Shown piece by piece: positions 49,368-57,736 of a stretch of DNA of 64,000 bases; the stretch's first letter is position 1, and each line of letters opens with the position of its first letter. The position numbers and the translations under genes were made by a program. A model generated the notes under the pieces. That model had not been told where the DNA came from. It saw only the letters and a list, made by a program, of their open reading frames with translations, and did not search any database. The DNA is from Candidatus Thiodiazotropha sp. (ex Codakia rugifera) (GTDB lineage Bacteria > Pseudomonadota > Gammaproteobacteria > Chromatiales > Chromatiaceae), in contig JAHXHN010000003.1 in NCBI GenBank assembly GCA_025656675.1, forward strand, positions 806,001-870,000, written 5' to 3'.

Positions 49368-49895
49368 ATGGCAACGAAATCAGAAACAGAAGAAGGCTCG
49401 GGCCTGGCTAATGGCCTGTTCCTATTTGTTGTTCTTCTCCTATTCTGGATGCTTCTGACGGGCAGCCTGGACCCTAGTGAAATCATTACAGGTGCTGTCG
49501 TAGCACTGGTCGTCACTTTGACCAGCCGCCCTCACCTCGCTATCTACTCGGGACTGCGCCTCACTCCGAAGGCCATTCTTCCCATAATCAACTATCTTGG
49601 CGTCTTCTTTTGGGAACTGATACTTGCCAATATCGATATGGCAAGGCGGGTACTTTCTCCCTCTTTGCCACTGCGTCCTGCCGTCGTTGAAGTCAGAACC
49701 GATTTACGTTCCCCACTTGGCCGATTGGCCCTGGCCAACAGTATTACACTGACCCCGGGCACACTGACTGTCGATGTTCAGGACCAGACACTCCTGGTCC
49801 ATTGGGTCGACACCCCACCCGACATTGATATTGAAAATGCCACCCGCAAAATCACAACCAAGTTTGAACGGCATCTGAAAGGCTTTCTGAAATGA
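49368..49895 (+). CDS. mnhE: Mrp antiporter subunit MnhE / MbxA-like
   Basis: The 175-residue membrane protein is an MnhE/MrpE family subunit, with N-terminal helices (LFLFVVLLLFWMLLTG, ITGAVVALVVTLT), a FWELILANIDMARRVLSP segment, and a cytoplasmic tail with LALANSITLTPGTLTVDV. It opens a tightly packed operon: its stop overlaps the next start (ATGA). In stand-alone Mrp antiporters MrpE comes mid-operon with MrpA before it. Here the order E-F-G first, with no MrpA, matches the MbhA/MbxA position of archaeal membrane-bound complexes. Confidence 0.9.
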   Translation: MATKSETEEGSGLANGLFLFVVLLLFWMLLTGSLDPSEIITGAVVALVVTLTSRPHLAIYSGLRLTPKAILPIINYLGVFFWELILANIDMARRVLSPSLPLRPAVVEVRTDLRSPLGRLALANSITLTPGTLTVDVQDQTLLVHWVDTPPDIDIENATRKITTKFERHLKGFLK

Positions 49896-50158
49896 CATTG
49901 ACCCTGATGGAAACAGTCGCCTTGGCAATACTAGGCAGCGCAATCGTATTGAGTCTGTTGCGATTACTGCTCGGCCCAACCGCACCCGACCGTGTTGTAG
50001 CGGCTGATACGCTGGCAGTGATCACCACTTCCGGATTGGTGGTATTGGCAGCCCTGTTGGCAAGCCCCCTCTATCTGGATGTAGCGCTGATATACGGCAC
50101 TCTGGCCTTTGTCGGTGTTGTCGCCATCGCTCGAGCCATTGAGGGCAATGGCTCATGA
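49892..50158 (+). CDS. mnhF: Mrp antiporter subunit MnhF / MbxB-like
   Basis: The 88-residue protein has three membrane helices with the MnhF pattern LGPTAPDRVVAADTLAVIT and YLDVALIYGTLAFVGVVAIAR. It is part of the Na+/H+ antiporter-like membrane module. It overlaps the neighbouring genes on both sides by 4 bases, indicating translational coupling. Confidence 0.92.
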   Translation: MTLTLMETVALAILGSAIVLSLLRLLLGPTAPDRVVAADTLAVITTSGLVVLAALLASPLYLDVALIYGTLAFVGVVAIARAIEGNGS

Positions 50159-50475
50159 GAATACTGGCGGATATATTTCTACTCATCGGCGCAACTTTCA
50201 CCCTGTTCGGATCGATAGGGCTGATACGTATGCCGGATGTCTACAACCGAATCCAGGCTGGCACCAAGGCTGTCACCCTTGGCTCGCTCTCTCTGCTAAT
50301 CGGTATTGGCCTGCTCTATCCGCAGTGGTGGCCAAAGCTATTGATCATTGGCCTACTGATTTTAATCACCAACCCCCTGGGCTCATCCACCATAGCCAGG
50401 GCCCTGCTGAAATCGGGTGTACAGCCATGGAAAAAGGCCGAAGCCAAAACCTCAGAGGATAATAGCAATGGGTGA
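50155..50475 (+). CDS. mnhG: Mrp antiporter subunit MnhG / MbxC-like
   Basis: The 106-residue protein has three membrane helices and the MnhG signature FGSIGLIRMPDVYNRIQAGTK. It is followed by TNPLGSSTIARALLKSGV near the C-terminus. It overlaps mnhF by 4 bases and the next gene by 8. It belongs to the antiporter-like sub-module (MbxC position). Confidence 0.92.
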   Translation: MRILADIFLLIGATFTLFGSIGLIRMPDVYNRIQAGTKAVTLGSLSLLIGIGLLYPQWWPKLLIIGLLILITNPLGSSTIARALLKSGVQPWKKAEAKTSEDNSNG

Positions 50476-50779
50476 ACTGGAAATCTGGATTGCCCTATTG
50501 CTGGGATTGATGATGCTGAGTGCGGCGATATTGGTGCTGCTGGTCAAGAATCATATTGCAGCCGTAGCTGCAGCCTCTGTTGTCTCTCTTGGGCTCGCCC
50601 TGCTGTTTGTACTGATGAGGGCACCTGATGTGGCCATGACTGAAGCTGCTGTTGGCGCCGGTCTAAGCAGTTTGATTCTCGCGCTTGCAGTAAAACGACT
50701 GGGCCTCTGGCGAATTGAGGGAAAAATAACCCGTTCCAGCCTTTTAGCGACTAACACCAGGAGGGAGAAGGATGCGTAA
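50468..50779 (+). CDS. DUF4040 subunit (MrpA C-terminal / MbxD-like)
   Basis: The 103-residue protein has three membrane helices. Its pattern, NHIAAVAAASVVSLGLALLF followed by MRAPDVAMTEAAVGAGL, marks the DUF4040 domain, found in the C-terminal part of MrpA and as free MbhD/MbxD in membrane-bound hydrogenase-type complexes. The PDVAMTEAAVGAG segment holds the conserved polar residues of this proton/sodium path. The ATG at 50468 overlaps mnhG by 8 bases. A free DUF4040 subunit without the rest of MrpA argues against a simple antiporter. Confidence 0.87.
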   Translation: MGELEIWIALLLGLMMLSAAILVLLVKNHIAAVAAASVVSLGLALLFVLMRAPDVAMTEAAVGAGLSSLILALAVKRLGLWRIEGKITRSSLLATNTRREKDA

Positions 50780-51458
50780 CCTAACCGGCCTGCTGTTTGC
50801 CGGTGGCCTTGGCTTCATGTTGTTGTCGATCGCGATCAATCTCGATTTCGGTACACCGACAATGCTGATAGGCGGTGCCATCCAATCCAAGGCATTACAA
50901 GAAACAGGGGCGACCAATATTGTCACCTCAGTGGTGTTGGGTTATCGCGGAATCGATACCCTGGGAGAACTCTCCATCCTGTTTGCTGCAGCGGCCTCTG
51001 CAGGATTGATACTGGGCCGTCGACACACCACTGCAGGCACTCAGACTGCAGGAGGTTTCGTGTTGCGGCATGGTGGATCCATGCTCTTCCCCCTATTGAT
51101 GACCATTGGTTTCTACATCATTTTTCATGGCCACTTGTCGCCTGGTGGTGGCTTTCAGGGTGGCGTCATTTTGGCAGCTGCCTTCTTTCTGCCTCTGCTG
51201 GCGCGTCCTGGCGCACAATTGCATCACGGCACCTTGAGTCTGATCGAGGGTTTTGCCGGAGCCAGCTTTGTCCTGATCGGACTGATCGCCCTGCAACAAG
51301 GCAAAGCCTTTCTGCAGCCCATGTTGATTCAGGACACATTAGGGGTATTGCTTTCAGCAGGTACCCTGCCATTACTCTATTTGGCGGTAGGTTTGAAGGT
51401 AGGCGCGGAACTGGCAAGTCTGCTATCCCATCTTGCTCAGACGGAGTCGGATGTATGA
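50772..51458 (+). CDS. mnhB: MbhE-like domain fused to MnhB (MbxF-like)
   Basis: The 228-residue protein joins an N-terminal MbhE-type region (about 1-85, with TNIVTSVVLGYRGIDTLGE) to a C-terminal MnhB domain (about 95-228, with FYIIFHGHLSPGGGFQGGVI). In Mrp both parts belong to MrpA/MrpB; in Mbh they are separate subunits E and F. A strong AGGAGGGAGAAGG precedes the ATG, the best ribosome site in the operon. It overlaps its neighbours on both sides. Confidence 0.87.
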   Translation: MRNLTGLLFAGGLGFMLLSIAINLDFGTPTMLIGGAIQSKALQETGATNIVTSVVLGYRGIDTLGELSILFAAAASAGLILGRRHTTAGTQTAGGFVLRHGGSMLFPLLMTIGFYIIFHGHLSPGGGFQGGVILAAAFFLPLLARPGAQLHHGTLSLIEGFAGASFVLIGLIALQQGKAFLQPMLIQDTLGVLLSAGTLPLLYLAVGLKVGAELASLLSHLAQTESDV

Positions 51459-51934
51459 TCCCAGACCTTACGCTTGAACTGATCCTCTACAGCACAGCTT
51501 TGGGGCTGGTCTCTATCGGTTTGGCCGGTTTAGTGCTATCCCGCCACTCGTTTCGAAGGGTGCTTGCACTGGTGATTGCTGAAGCGGGTGCCAATCTGAT
51601 GCTGGTATTGGCTGGCTATCGCTGGGATGCAGTGGCTCCGATCGTGACTACGTTAGGTAAACAGCCGCAAATGGTCGATCCTGTACCTCAGGCCATGGTA
51701 CTCACAGCCATTGTTATCGGTGTGGGCATTCAGGCATTGGCTGTCAGTATCCTGATCCGCATCCACCAACGCTACCACACCCTTGATCGTAACGAGATGG
51801 CTGAATTGATGGATGCTGAGATCGCAGCCACAGCAGGTACGGCACGTGATGTCAGTCAGGAATCACCGCTGGGTGAACGTCCGATACCACCCATCACGGG
51901 TAGCGCGGTTCAAGCACGTGGAGGCAGGTCATGA
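51455..51934 (+). CDS. mnhC: NuoK/MnhC-like subunit (MbxG-like)
   Basis: The 159-residue protein has three membrane helices typical of NuoK/MnhC, including the conserved acidic position in VIAEAGANLMLVLAGY and the helix AMVLTAIVIGVGIQALAVSI. A 45-residue hydrophilic tail extends beyond the usual length. NuoK-type subunits form part of the proton path in complex I. It overlaps mnhB and the next gene by 4 bases each. Confidence 0.9.
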   Translation: MIPDLTLELILYSTALGLVSIGLAGLVLSRHSFRRVLALVIAEAGANLMLVLAGYRWDAVAPIVTTLGKQPQMVDPVPQAMVLTAIVIGVGIQALAVSILIRIHQRYHTLDRNEMAELMDAEIAATAGTARDVSQESPLGERPIPPITGSAVQARGGRS

Positions 51935-53406
51935 ATGAGCACCTGATGCTGACCATTGCGCTGCCGCTACTGGGTGCATTTCTCCTGCCGATCATCATGC
52001 GCAGCAGCCTGGCAATGGGCGTGTGGATCGGTCCTGCCATTCTTGGCTATGGTTGCTGGATATTGGGCAATCTGTGGCTGCATGGAAATGGGCAACCCTT
52101 CTCGATTGCCATCGGCGGATTTGCACCGCCGATAGGCATCAACCTCTATGTGGATGCAATGGCCCTCCTGTTCGCCTTTGCCACCCAGCTGTTGGGCCTC
52201 ATCTTCTGGCCCTTCAGGCTTGACCAGGACACACCCAAACGCCAGGCACTGATGCTGCTGCTTGTCGCCTCTTCCACAGGACTTGCGCTATCCGGCGACC
52301 TCTTCAATTTGTATGTCTTCTATGAACTGGTAGCCGTCTCAACCTTTGGCTTGATAGCCGCCTCTTCGAGTGGTGCTGCCTATGTTGCGACTATTCGCTA
52401 CCTGATCCTGAGCGGAATCGGTTCGGTATTGACACTTTTCGGCATCGCATTGATCTATGCCCAGACAGGCACACTCAATTTAGCGCATCTGGCACAACTT
52501 GCACCGGATCAACTCAACAATGACCTGGGCCTTGCTGCATTCCTCGCCATACTCATCGGTATCGGCGTCAAAGCCGAGCTTTTCCCGGTAAACACTTGGG
52601 TACCTGAAGTCTATGCTACTGCGGCTAGCCGCCTCTCGGCATTTCTTGCCGGACTGGTATCAAAGTTGGCGATGCTGGTTATCCTACGACTGCTGCTACT
52701 CATCTTCCATCAGCCCGAAGCCACCCAAGTGATCCTGATCCTCGGTATTCTCGGTGTGATCAGTGGCGAGTTTGCAGCCTGGCGCGCCAAGGATATGCGT
52801 CGCATGTTGGCCTTTTCTTCAATCGGGCAGCTGGGTGTCATCTTCATTGCTGTGGCCTTACCTGACGAACGGGGTGTTTTAGCCGTTCTGGCACTCTCTC
52901 TTCACCATATGCTGATAAAATCGGGTCTGTTCATGCTGGCGGATCACTGGGGAGGCTCTTTAGATCGCCTACGTGGTCTTGCCGCCACTTCACCGCTGGC
53001 AGGCGGACTGTTCGTGCTGTTCGCTCTGTCACTCGTCGGTATGCCACCGCTCCCCGGTTTCTGGGCCAAGTTCACCCTGATTACAGAACTGGCAGGACAG
53101 ACCGACCCCCTCTATATGATTGGCCTGTTGGTGTTTCTTCTCGCTACCGTGATTGAAGCCAGTTATCTGTTTCGGGTGGCAGCTAAAATGTATCAGACAA
53201 AACCCACTGAAAATGTTCGTATCAACGCACCTGATTCAGGTGGTCTGTCATTGACCACCGCCTCCCTGTTCGGTGCAGGACTGATCGCTGTCACGGTGAT
53301 GGTATCACCCCTTGGTGAAGCGTTGCAGGCGGTTGCTGCACAGGCACAAGACGTGGATCTTTATATCCAAACCGTCTTACAGCAGCCCCTGGGAGAACGT
53401 CAGTGA
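51931..53406 (+). CDS. mnhD: Antiporter-like subunit MnhD/NuoN-type (MbxH-like)
   Basis: The 491-residue protein has about 14 membrane helices of the proton-translocating antiporter family (NuoL/M/N, MrpD). Visible are NLYVFYELVAVSTFGLIA with the conserved Glu, IGIGVKAELFPVNTWVPEVY with conserved Lys, and KDMRRMLAFSSIGQLGVIF followed by LHHMLIKSGLFML. These carry the central charged residues of an ion channel. It is the first of two such subunits in this operon, as in MbxH and MbxH'. It overlaps both neighbours by 4 bases. Confidence 0.9.
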   Translation: MNEHLMLTIALPLLGAFLLPIIMRSSLAMGVWIGPAILGYGCWILGNLWLHGNGQPFSIAIGGFAPPIGINLYVDAMALLFAFATQLLGLIFWPFRLDQDTPKRQALMLLLVASSTGLALSGDLFNLYVFYELVAVSTFGLIAASSSGAAYVATIRYLILSGIGSVLTLFGIALIYAQTGTLNLAHLAQLAPDQLNNDLGLAAFLAILIGIGVKAELFPVNTWVPEVYATAASRLSAFLAGLVSKLAMLVILRLLLLIFHQPEATQVILILGILGVISGEFAAWRAKDMRRMLAFSSIGQLGVIFIAVALPDERGVLAVLALSLHHMLIKSGLFMLADHWGGSLDRLRGLAATSPLAGGLFVLFALSLVGMPPLPGFWAKFTLITELAGQTDPLYMIGLLVFLLATVIEASYLFRVAAKMYQTKPTENVRINAPDSGGLSLTTASLFGAGLIAVTVMVSPLGEALQAVAAQAQDVDLYIQTVLQQPLGERQ

Positions 53407-55280
53407 TTTTGACACCTTTGGATGAACTTCTACTCTTTTCCGGTGCCACCCTGCTGGTGGCACTGATACTGGGTCGGGGCCTCGCCGCTGGCTGGATGGT
53501 GACCATCCTGTATGGTGGGCAGCTGCTTACGCTGATAAAAATGGCAGCACTGGGATACAGTGACACCATCATCCACGCCAGCATCAACTTTGAAATCATG
53601 GGTCAAAGTCTCTCCTGGCGCTTCGATGCCTTAAGCTGGTTTTTTGCCCTCATCACTGTGGCATCCGCGTTACTGAGCAGCTGGTTTTCATGCGGTGAAT
53701 GGGAACGCAGTTTTAAACAGCATGGTGGCAATATCTGGCTGTACCATAGCGCCATGGCACTGAACGTGTTCACCATGTTGATTCTGTTGGCCAGCGGTGA
53801 CCTACTATCGCTCTTCATTGGTTGGGAGCTGGTCAGCTGGGCAGGATTTTTACTGATGGCCATGGCCGGTGGTGTCGCCACCCGCGCCGCCATGCGTTAT
53901 ATCACCTATGCCATGGCCGGAGGCATGGCAGTTTTTGGTGGTATTGCACTGGTCTACGTGGCAGCCGGTTCACTCCAATATGAAGCCATCCTCACCGCTG
54001 TAGATCAGATGAGTACGACCCAGCTCTGGATGCTGGTGGTGATGTTCGGAAGTGGCTTCGGCATCAAGATGGGGCTTCTCCCTTTCCATCTATGGCAGGC
54101 GCCGGCCTATGCAGAGACACCAGGCCCTGGTAGCGCCTTTCTAGGCGCTATCTCGTCACGGATGGGATTGTTCGCAATACTGCTGGTGCTGGTAAAACTG
54201 TTCGGTATCGTCAATATCGATAGCCTGAAGATACCTTTTACACTGATCGATGCACGGGATCTGCTCGCCTGGATTGCAGTATTTACCATCATACTCCCCA
54301 CCTTCACAGCCATGAAGCAGAATGACGCCCGTCATCTTCTGGCTTGGCACGGTATCGGTCAGGGTGGTTATATGCTGCTGGGAGTGGTCGTCGCCGATGC
54401 GATGGGCGGTGCTGGCGGATTACTGCATGTCTTCAATCATGCAACTTATCAGGCAGCGCTGTTTATGGCGGTCACGGCCGTGATCCATCGTACCGGCACA
54501 TCGGATCTCAACAAGCTCGGCGGACTTGTCGTACGCATGCCGCTCTCTTTCGTGGTGCTACTGGTCGGTATCATCGGCTTGGCCGGTCTACCGCCGATGA
54601 ACGGTTTTGTCTCAAAGTGGCTGGTTTATCGATCGTTACTCAATGAAGGTATGCCCTTGCTGTTCCTTGCAGCCGTCATCGGTACCTTGGGTACCATCCT
54701 TTCAGTCTACAAACTGATCCACAATATCTTTCTGGGACAACTCAGAATCGAACATGAACAGGTAAAAGAGGCTCCCTGGAGCATGATGGTCCCGATGTTG
54801 ATTCTTGCTGCAATCATCTTCATCACCGGCTTGTTTCCCGGTATTCCACTGGCCTGGGTGGCTTCGGTTCAGGAAGTGATCGGCTTACCCGTTACTGACT
54901 ATACCCTGGGTGGCGTCGAGTCGGTCAGTGGCTCACTCGACATGATCTGGGTGATCGGTGTGCTTTTTGCCGGCTTTGGTATTGGCGCAGTGATCTTCTA
55001 CTCCGCCGGTCGCAGCAAGCGGGTACACCAGTTGGATAACTATGCAGGCGGCCACTTTCTCTCCGCCGATGTACGTTATCAGTACAGTGATAATTTCTAT
55101 GCGGGTCTGATGCATCTTATTGGTGGCTGGTACCGGGGTAGTTTCCTCTGGCTGGAGAAGAGCGTTACATCACTGGTCGATTTTATCTCCCTGGTCATGC
55201 AGGGCCTCTATCGACGAGCCAATGCTGAATTCTATCTATTGAGTACAGCACTCTTTGTGATTGCATGGGTGGTGATCTGA
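53403..55280 (+). CDS. Second antiporter-like subunit, NuoL/MbxH'-type
   Basis: The 625-residue protein is a second antiporter-family subunit: SLFIGWELVSWAGFLLMAMA (conserved Glu), GSGFGIKMGLLPFHLWQAPAYA (conserved Lys), and KQNDARHLLAWHGIGQGGYM followed by LLHVFNHATYQAALFMAV. A long C-terminal extension (about 500-625) ends in further helices and could form the lateral helix that ties the antiporter subunits together, as in NuoL and MbxH'. Translation starts at a GTG in a GTGA overlap with the previous stop. Two MrpD-like subunits plus NuoH favour an Mbx/MBS-like complex over Mbh, which has one. Confidence 0.9.
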   Translation: MILTPLDELLLFSGATLLVALILGRGLAAGWMVTILYGGQLLTLIKMAALGYSDTIIHASINFEIMGQSLSWRFDALSWFFALITVASALLSSWFSCGEWERSFKQHGGNIWLYHSAMALNVFTMLILLASGDLLSLFIGWELVSWAGFLLMAMAGGVATRAAMRYITYAMAGGMAVFGGIALVYVAAGSLQYEAILTAVDQMSTTQLWMLVVMFGSGFGIKMGLLPFHLWQAPAYAETPGPGSAFLGAISSRMGLFAILLVLVKLFGIVNIDSLKIPFTLIDARDLLAWIAVFTIILPTFTAMKQNDARHLLAWHGIGQGGYMLLGVVVADAMGGAGGLLHVFNHATYQAALFMAVTAVIHRTGTSDLNKLGGLVVRMPLSFVVLLVGIIGLAGLPPMNGFVSKWLVYRSLLNEGMPLLFLAAVIGTLGTILSVYKLIHNIFLGQLRIEHEQVKEAPWSMMVPMLILAAIIFITGLFPGIPLAWVASVQEVIGLPVTDYTLGGVESVSGSLDMIWVIGVLFAGFGIGAVIFYSAGRSKRVHQLDNYAGGHFLSADVRYQYSDNFYAGLMHLIGGWYRGSFLWLEKSVTSLVDFISLVMQGLYRRANAEFYLLSTALFVIAWVVI

Positions 55281-56176
55281 TGGCACCGATGGAACTTATT
55301 CTCGAACTCACCCTGATGCCACTGATCGCCTTTCTGGTGGGTATGATGATGGTCTTGATGATGCGTCGTATCGCCGCCAAGATACAACGCAGGGTGGGTC
55401 CACCTTTACTGCAACCGCTGTATGACATCGTCAAGTTACACAGTAAACGTACCCAGATTTCCCACGGCCTGATACATGACATCGGTATTATCATGGCAAT
55501 GGGGGGCTATATTGCAGCAGAAACCCTGCTACCTGTGCCGGGTATGAATGGAATTGCTGAGAAGGGAGGCATCATTACCCTGCTCTATCTAATGATGATC
55601 CCCTCTTTGGGCTTGGCTCTGGGTGTCGGTCAGTGCGCTAACCCCAATGGTTCCATTGGTATCGCCCGTGCACTGACAGCCATGCTTGCTTACGATATAC
55701 CGCTGGTAATCGTCATATTCGGCGTTGCCTATGCAGCAGGAACAACCAATCTGGTTGACATCATCGCTCAACAGCAGGCAGGTGGATTTGCAGCCTGGGG
55801 GGCAGTAGAGATGCCGCTACTGGCTATTGCCGGTCTCATTGCGATGCATGCCTCACTGGGCAAGCAACCCTTTGAGATCTACATTGCGCCAGCGGAGATT
55901 GCAACCGGCCCGATGGTAGAGATGAGCGGGAAATACCTGGGTGGCCTGTTTGTCATGCAGTGCTTCCAGCTCTATACCACATCGGTACTCTACGTCAGTC
56001 TGTTCCTGGGCGGTGGCACTACCTGGTTCGATTTTCTGTTGAAAAGTTTCCTGGTACTCGCCATCCCGGTCAGCATCGCCTATCTATTTCCCCGCTACCG
56101 CACCGAAGACCTACTGAGACTGATGTGGAAATGGCCGGTGATGCTGGGACTGATTGGGGTAGCGTTTGTTCTATAG
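55280..56176 (+). CDS. NuoH/HyfC-like membrane subunit (MbxM-like)
   Basis: The 298-residue protein has about eight membrane helices of the NuoH/complex I subunit 1 family, which anchors the peripheral arm and forms the quinone or substrate cavity. It shows KIQRRVGPPLLQPLYDIVKL, then ALTAMLAYDIPLVI, and PFEIYIAPAEIATGPMVEMS. The Glu-rich loop of the family is retained in part (EIYIAPAEI, EMSG). The ATG at 55280 overlaps the previous stop (TGATG). The gene is followed by a 144-base repeat-filled gap, the first break in the otherwise overlapping operon. Confidence 0.9.
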   Translation: MAPMELILELTLMPLIAFLVGMMMVLMMRRIAAKIQRRVGPPLLQPLYDIVKLHSKRTQISHGLIHDIGIIMAMGGYIAAETLLPVPGMNGIAEKGGIITLLYLMMIPSLGLALGVGQCANPNGSIGIARALTAMLAYDIPLVIVIFGVAYAAGTTNLVDIIAQQQAGGFAAWGAVEMPLLAIAGLIAMHASLGKQPFEIYIAPAEIATGPMVEMSGKYLGGLFVMQCFQLYTTSVLYVSLFLGGGTTWFDFLLKSFLVLAIPVSIAYLFPRYRTEDLLRLMWKWPVMLGLIGVAFVL

Positions 56177-56320
56177 AGTTTTGAATTTTGAATTTTAAGT
56201 TTTGAGTTGATTTGTGTGCTATGCACACGTTTGTTTTTATAATAAGCGTGAGTGAAGCGAACACCGACACTCAAAACTAAAAACTCATAACTCAAAACTC
56301 ACCACTCTTTGGTGAAAACG
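56177..56320. repeat. Palindromic intergenic repeat, copy A
   Basis: The gap is filled by imperfect GAGTTTT/GAATTTT units on the left, a core with GTGTGCTATGCACACG and GCGTGAGTGAAGCGAACACC, and complementary AACTCAAAACT units on the right. Related copies fill the gaps at 57601-57736 and, inverted, 61187-61290. Confidence 0.75.
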
Positions 56321-57034
56321 ATGAGTTCAATAAACCAGATCCCGGTGATCGAGGCGAAGAGAGGCAACCCACTGTCGAAGGTATTCGACGAACTGGTGCG
56401 TTTCTGCCGCTCACGTTCGCTTTTCATACTGCACTACTGCACCGGTTGTGGGGCTATTGAACTGCCCCCTGCCATGACCTCCCGTTTCGATATGGAACGG
56501 CTGGGTATTCAACCGATGGTCTCACCGCGCCAGGCGGACATATTGCTGATTACCGGCTATGTATCGATCAAAACCCTGAAGCGTGTAATCCTGACTTATG
56601 AACAGATGGGATCGCCAAAATACGTTATCGGGATCTGTTCATGCACTGTCAATGGCGGTATGTATTGGCAAAGCTATGCGACCGCAAAGAAACTGGATGA
56701 ATATATGCCGGTCGATCTCTACATCGCCGGCTGTATGCCACGGCCAGAAGCGGTCATCGCCGGCCTGCAACAACTGATGAACAGAATCCAATCAGGGGAA
56801 GCTAACAGCTGGGAAGATTATTTTCGCAACTATGATTATTACCTGGGCAATCAACAAAAGCTGTTTGGCGATAATTGGCAGACCCCTACCGATATCATTA
56901 CGGAAGCTAAACACTATAACCTGATGGGTGAAGGCACATTTGGTGAACATACCCGCCTGCTGGAGCAGCATCAGAAGCCTCTGGAAGCCCTGGATATGCG
57001 CTTGGGCCACAATTTAAAGGAGCCTACTGAATGA
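56321..57034 (+). CDS. NuoB/hydrogenase small-subunit-like protein (MbxJ-like)
   Basis: The 237-residue soluble subunit carries the proximal [4Fe-4S] cluster ligands as HYCTGCGAIE (C40, C43), GICSCTVNGG (C106) and AGCMPRPEA (C138). CxxC at the first position is the hydrogenase/Mbh/Mbx form; complex I NuoB has two adjacent cysteines instead. The ATG at 56321 is preferred to one at 56309 because it begins closer to the conserved region. Its stop overlaps the NuoC-like start (ATGA). Confidence 0.9.
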   Translation: MSSINQIPVIEAKRGNPLSKVFDELVRFCRSRSLFILHYCTGCGAIELPPAMTSRFDMERLGIQPMVSPRQADILLITGYVSIKTLKRVILTYEQMGSPKYVIGICSCTVNGGMYWQSYATAKKLDEYMPVDLYIAGCMPRPEAVIAGLQQLMNRIQSGEANSWEDYFRNYDYYLGNQQKLFGDNWQTPTDIITEAKHYNLMGEGTFGEHTRLLEQHQKPLEALDMRLGHNLKEPTE

Positions 57035-57600
57035 GTCAGGAGATCGCCCACTGGTTGGATAATCTGCTGGAAGAGATCGAGGGCATCGAGATACGACGCA
57101 AGAGCAGCCGCCGGGTGCGCGTGGATGTTCCTGCAGACGCCCTGCCCGCCCTGCTTGAGCTCTTGCAGGGCCGCGCAGGTTATATCCATCTCTCCGCCAT
57201 CAGCTGTGTCGACTGGATCGATGATGAAGAATTCGAACTGGTCTACCATGTCTGGTCTTATGAAAACCATTCTCTCGTATCTGCACATATACGTATTGCT
57301 CGTGAACCGGGTGTCTATCTGTCGGTCTACGATCTCTATCAACCGGCAGCTTTTTTTGAGCGCGATATCCATGAGATGTACGGCATCCATTTCGAAGGCA
57401 GTCCCAACATGGGCAAATTCATTCTCACTGAGTGGGATGGCCCTCCTCCTATGCGCAAAGAGTTCGACAGCGAGGCCTACATCAATGAACATCTTAGCTG
57501 GCAGGAGTACAACCCGCCTTGGCTGCAAGCACTGATCGCTGAAGGTGGCGGTGTGGTGATTCCGCCGGAAGAGCAGCGGTTCAGTCGAAAAAAGAGTTAA
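57031..57600 (+). CDS. NuoC-like 30-kDa subunit (MbxK-like)
   Basis: The 189-residue protein belongs to the complex I 30-kDa (NuoC/HycE N-terminal/MbhK) family. It has ISCVDWIDDEEFELVYHVWS, LSVYDLYQPAAFFERDIHEM followed by YGIHFEGSPNMGKFIL, and PPMRKEFDSE. It stabilises contact between the NuoB- and NuoD-like subunits. It overlaps the NuoB-like gene by 4 bases and is followed by a 136-base repeat-filled gap. Confidence 0.92.
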   Translation: MSQEIAHWLDNLLEEIEGIEIRRKSSRRVRVDVPADALPALLELLQGRAGYIHLSAISCVDWIDDEEFELVYHVWSYENHSLVSAHIRIAREPGVYLSVYDLYQPAAFFERDIHEMYGIHFEGSPNMGKFILTEWDGPPPMRKEFDSEAYINEHLSWQEYNPPWLQALIAEGGGVVIPPEEQRFSRKKS

Positions 57601-57736
57601 TTTTAAATTATGAATGTTGAATTTTTAATTAACGAGTATGCAATACGCACAGCCTCATTTACAAAAGCGTAAGCGAAGCGAGCACCGAAATGCATAATTC
57701 AAAATTCAGCATCCAAAATTAACGAGCAACACGAGC
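57601..57736. repeat. Palindromic intergenic repeat, copy B
   Basis: Copy B has TTAAATTATGAATGTTGAAT-type units on the left, a core with GTATGCAATACGCAC and GCGTAAGCGAAGCGAGCACC, and TAATTCAAAATTC-type units on the right. The core parallels copy A at 56177-56320. Confidence 0.75.

Noticed and set aside
49368-53406. Stand-alone Mrp Na+/H+ antiporter operon
   Set aside because: MrpA as a whole is missing, the subunit order is E-F-G first, and the genes run by overlap into NuoL-, NuoH-, NuoB-, NuoC- and NuoD-like genes, so it is the membrane arm of a larger complex.
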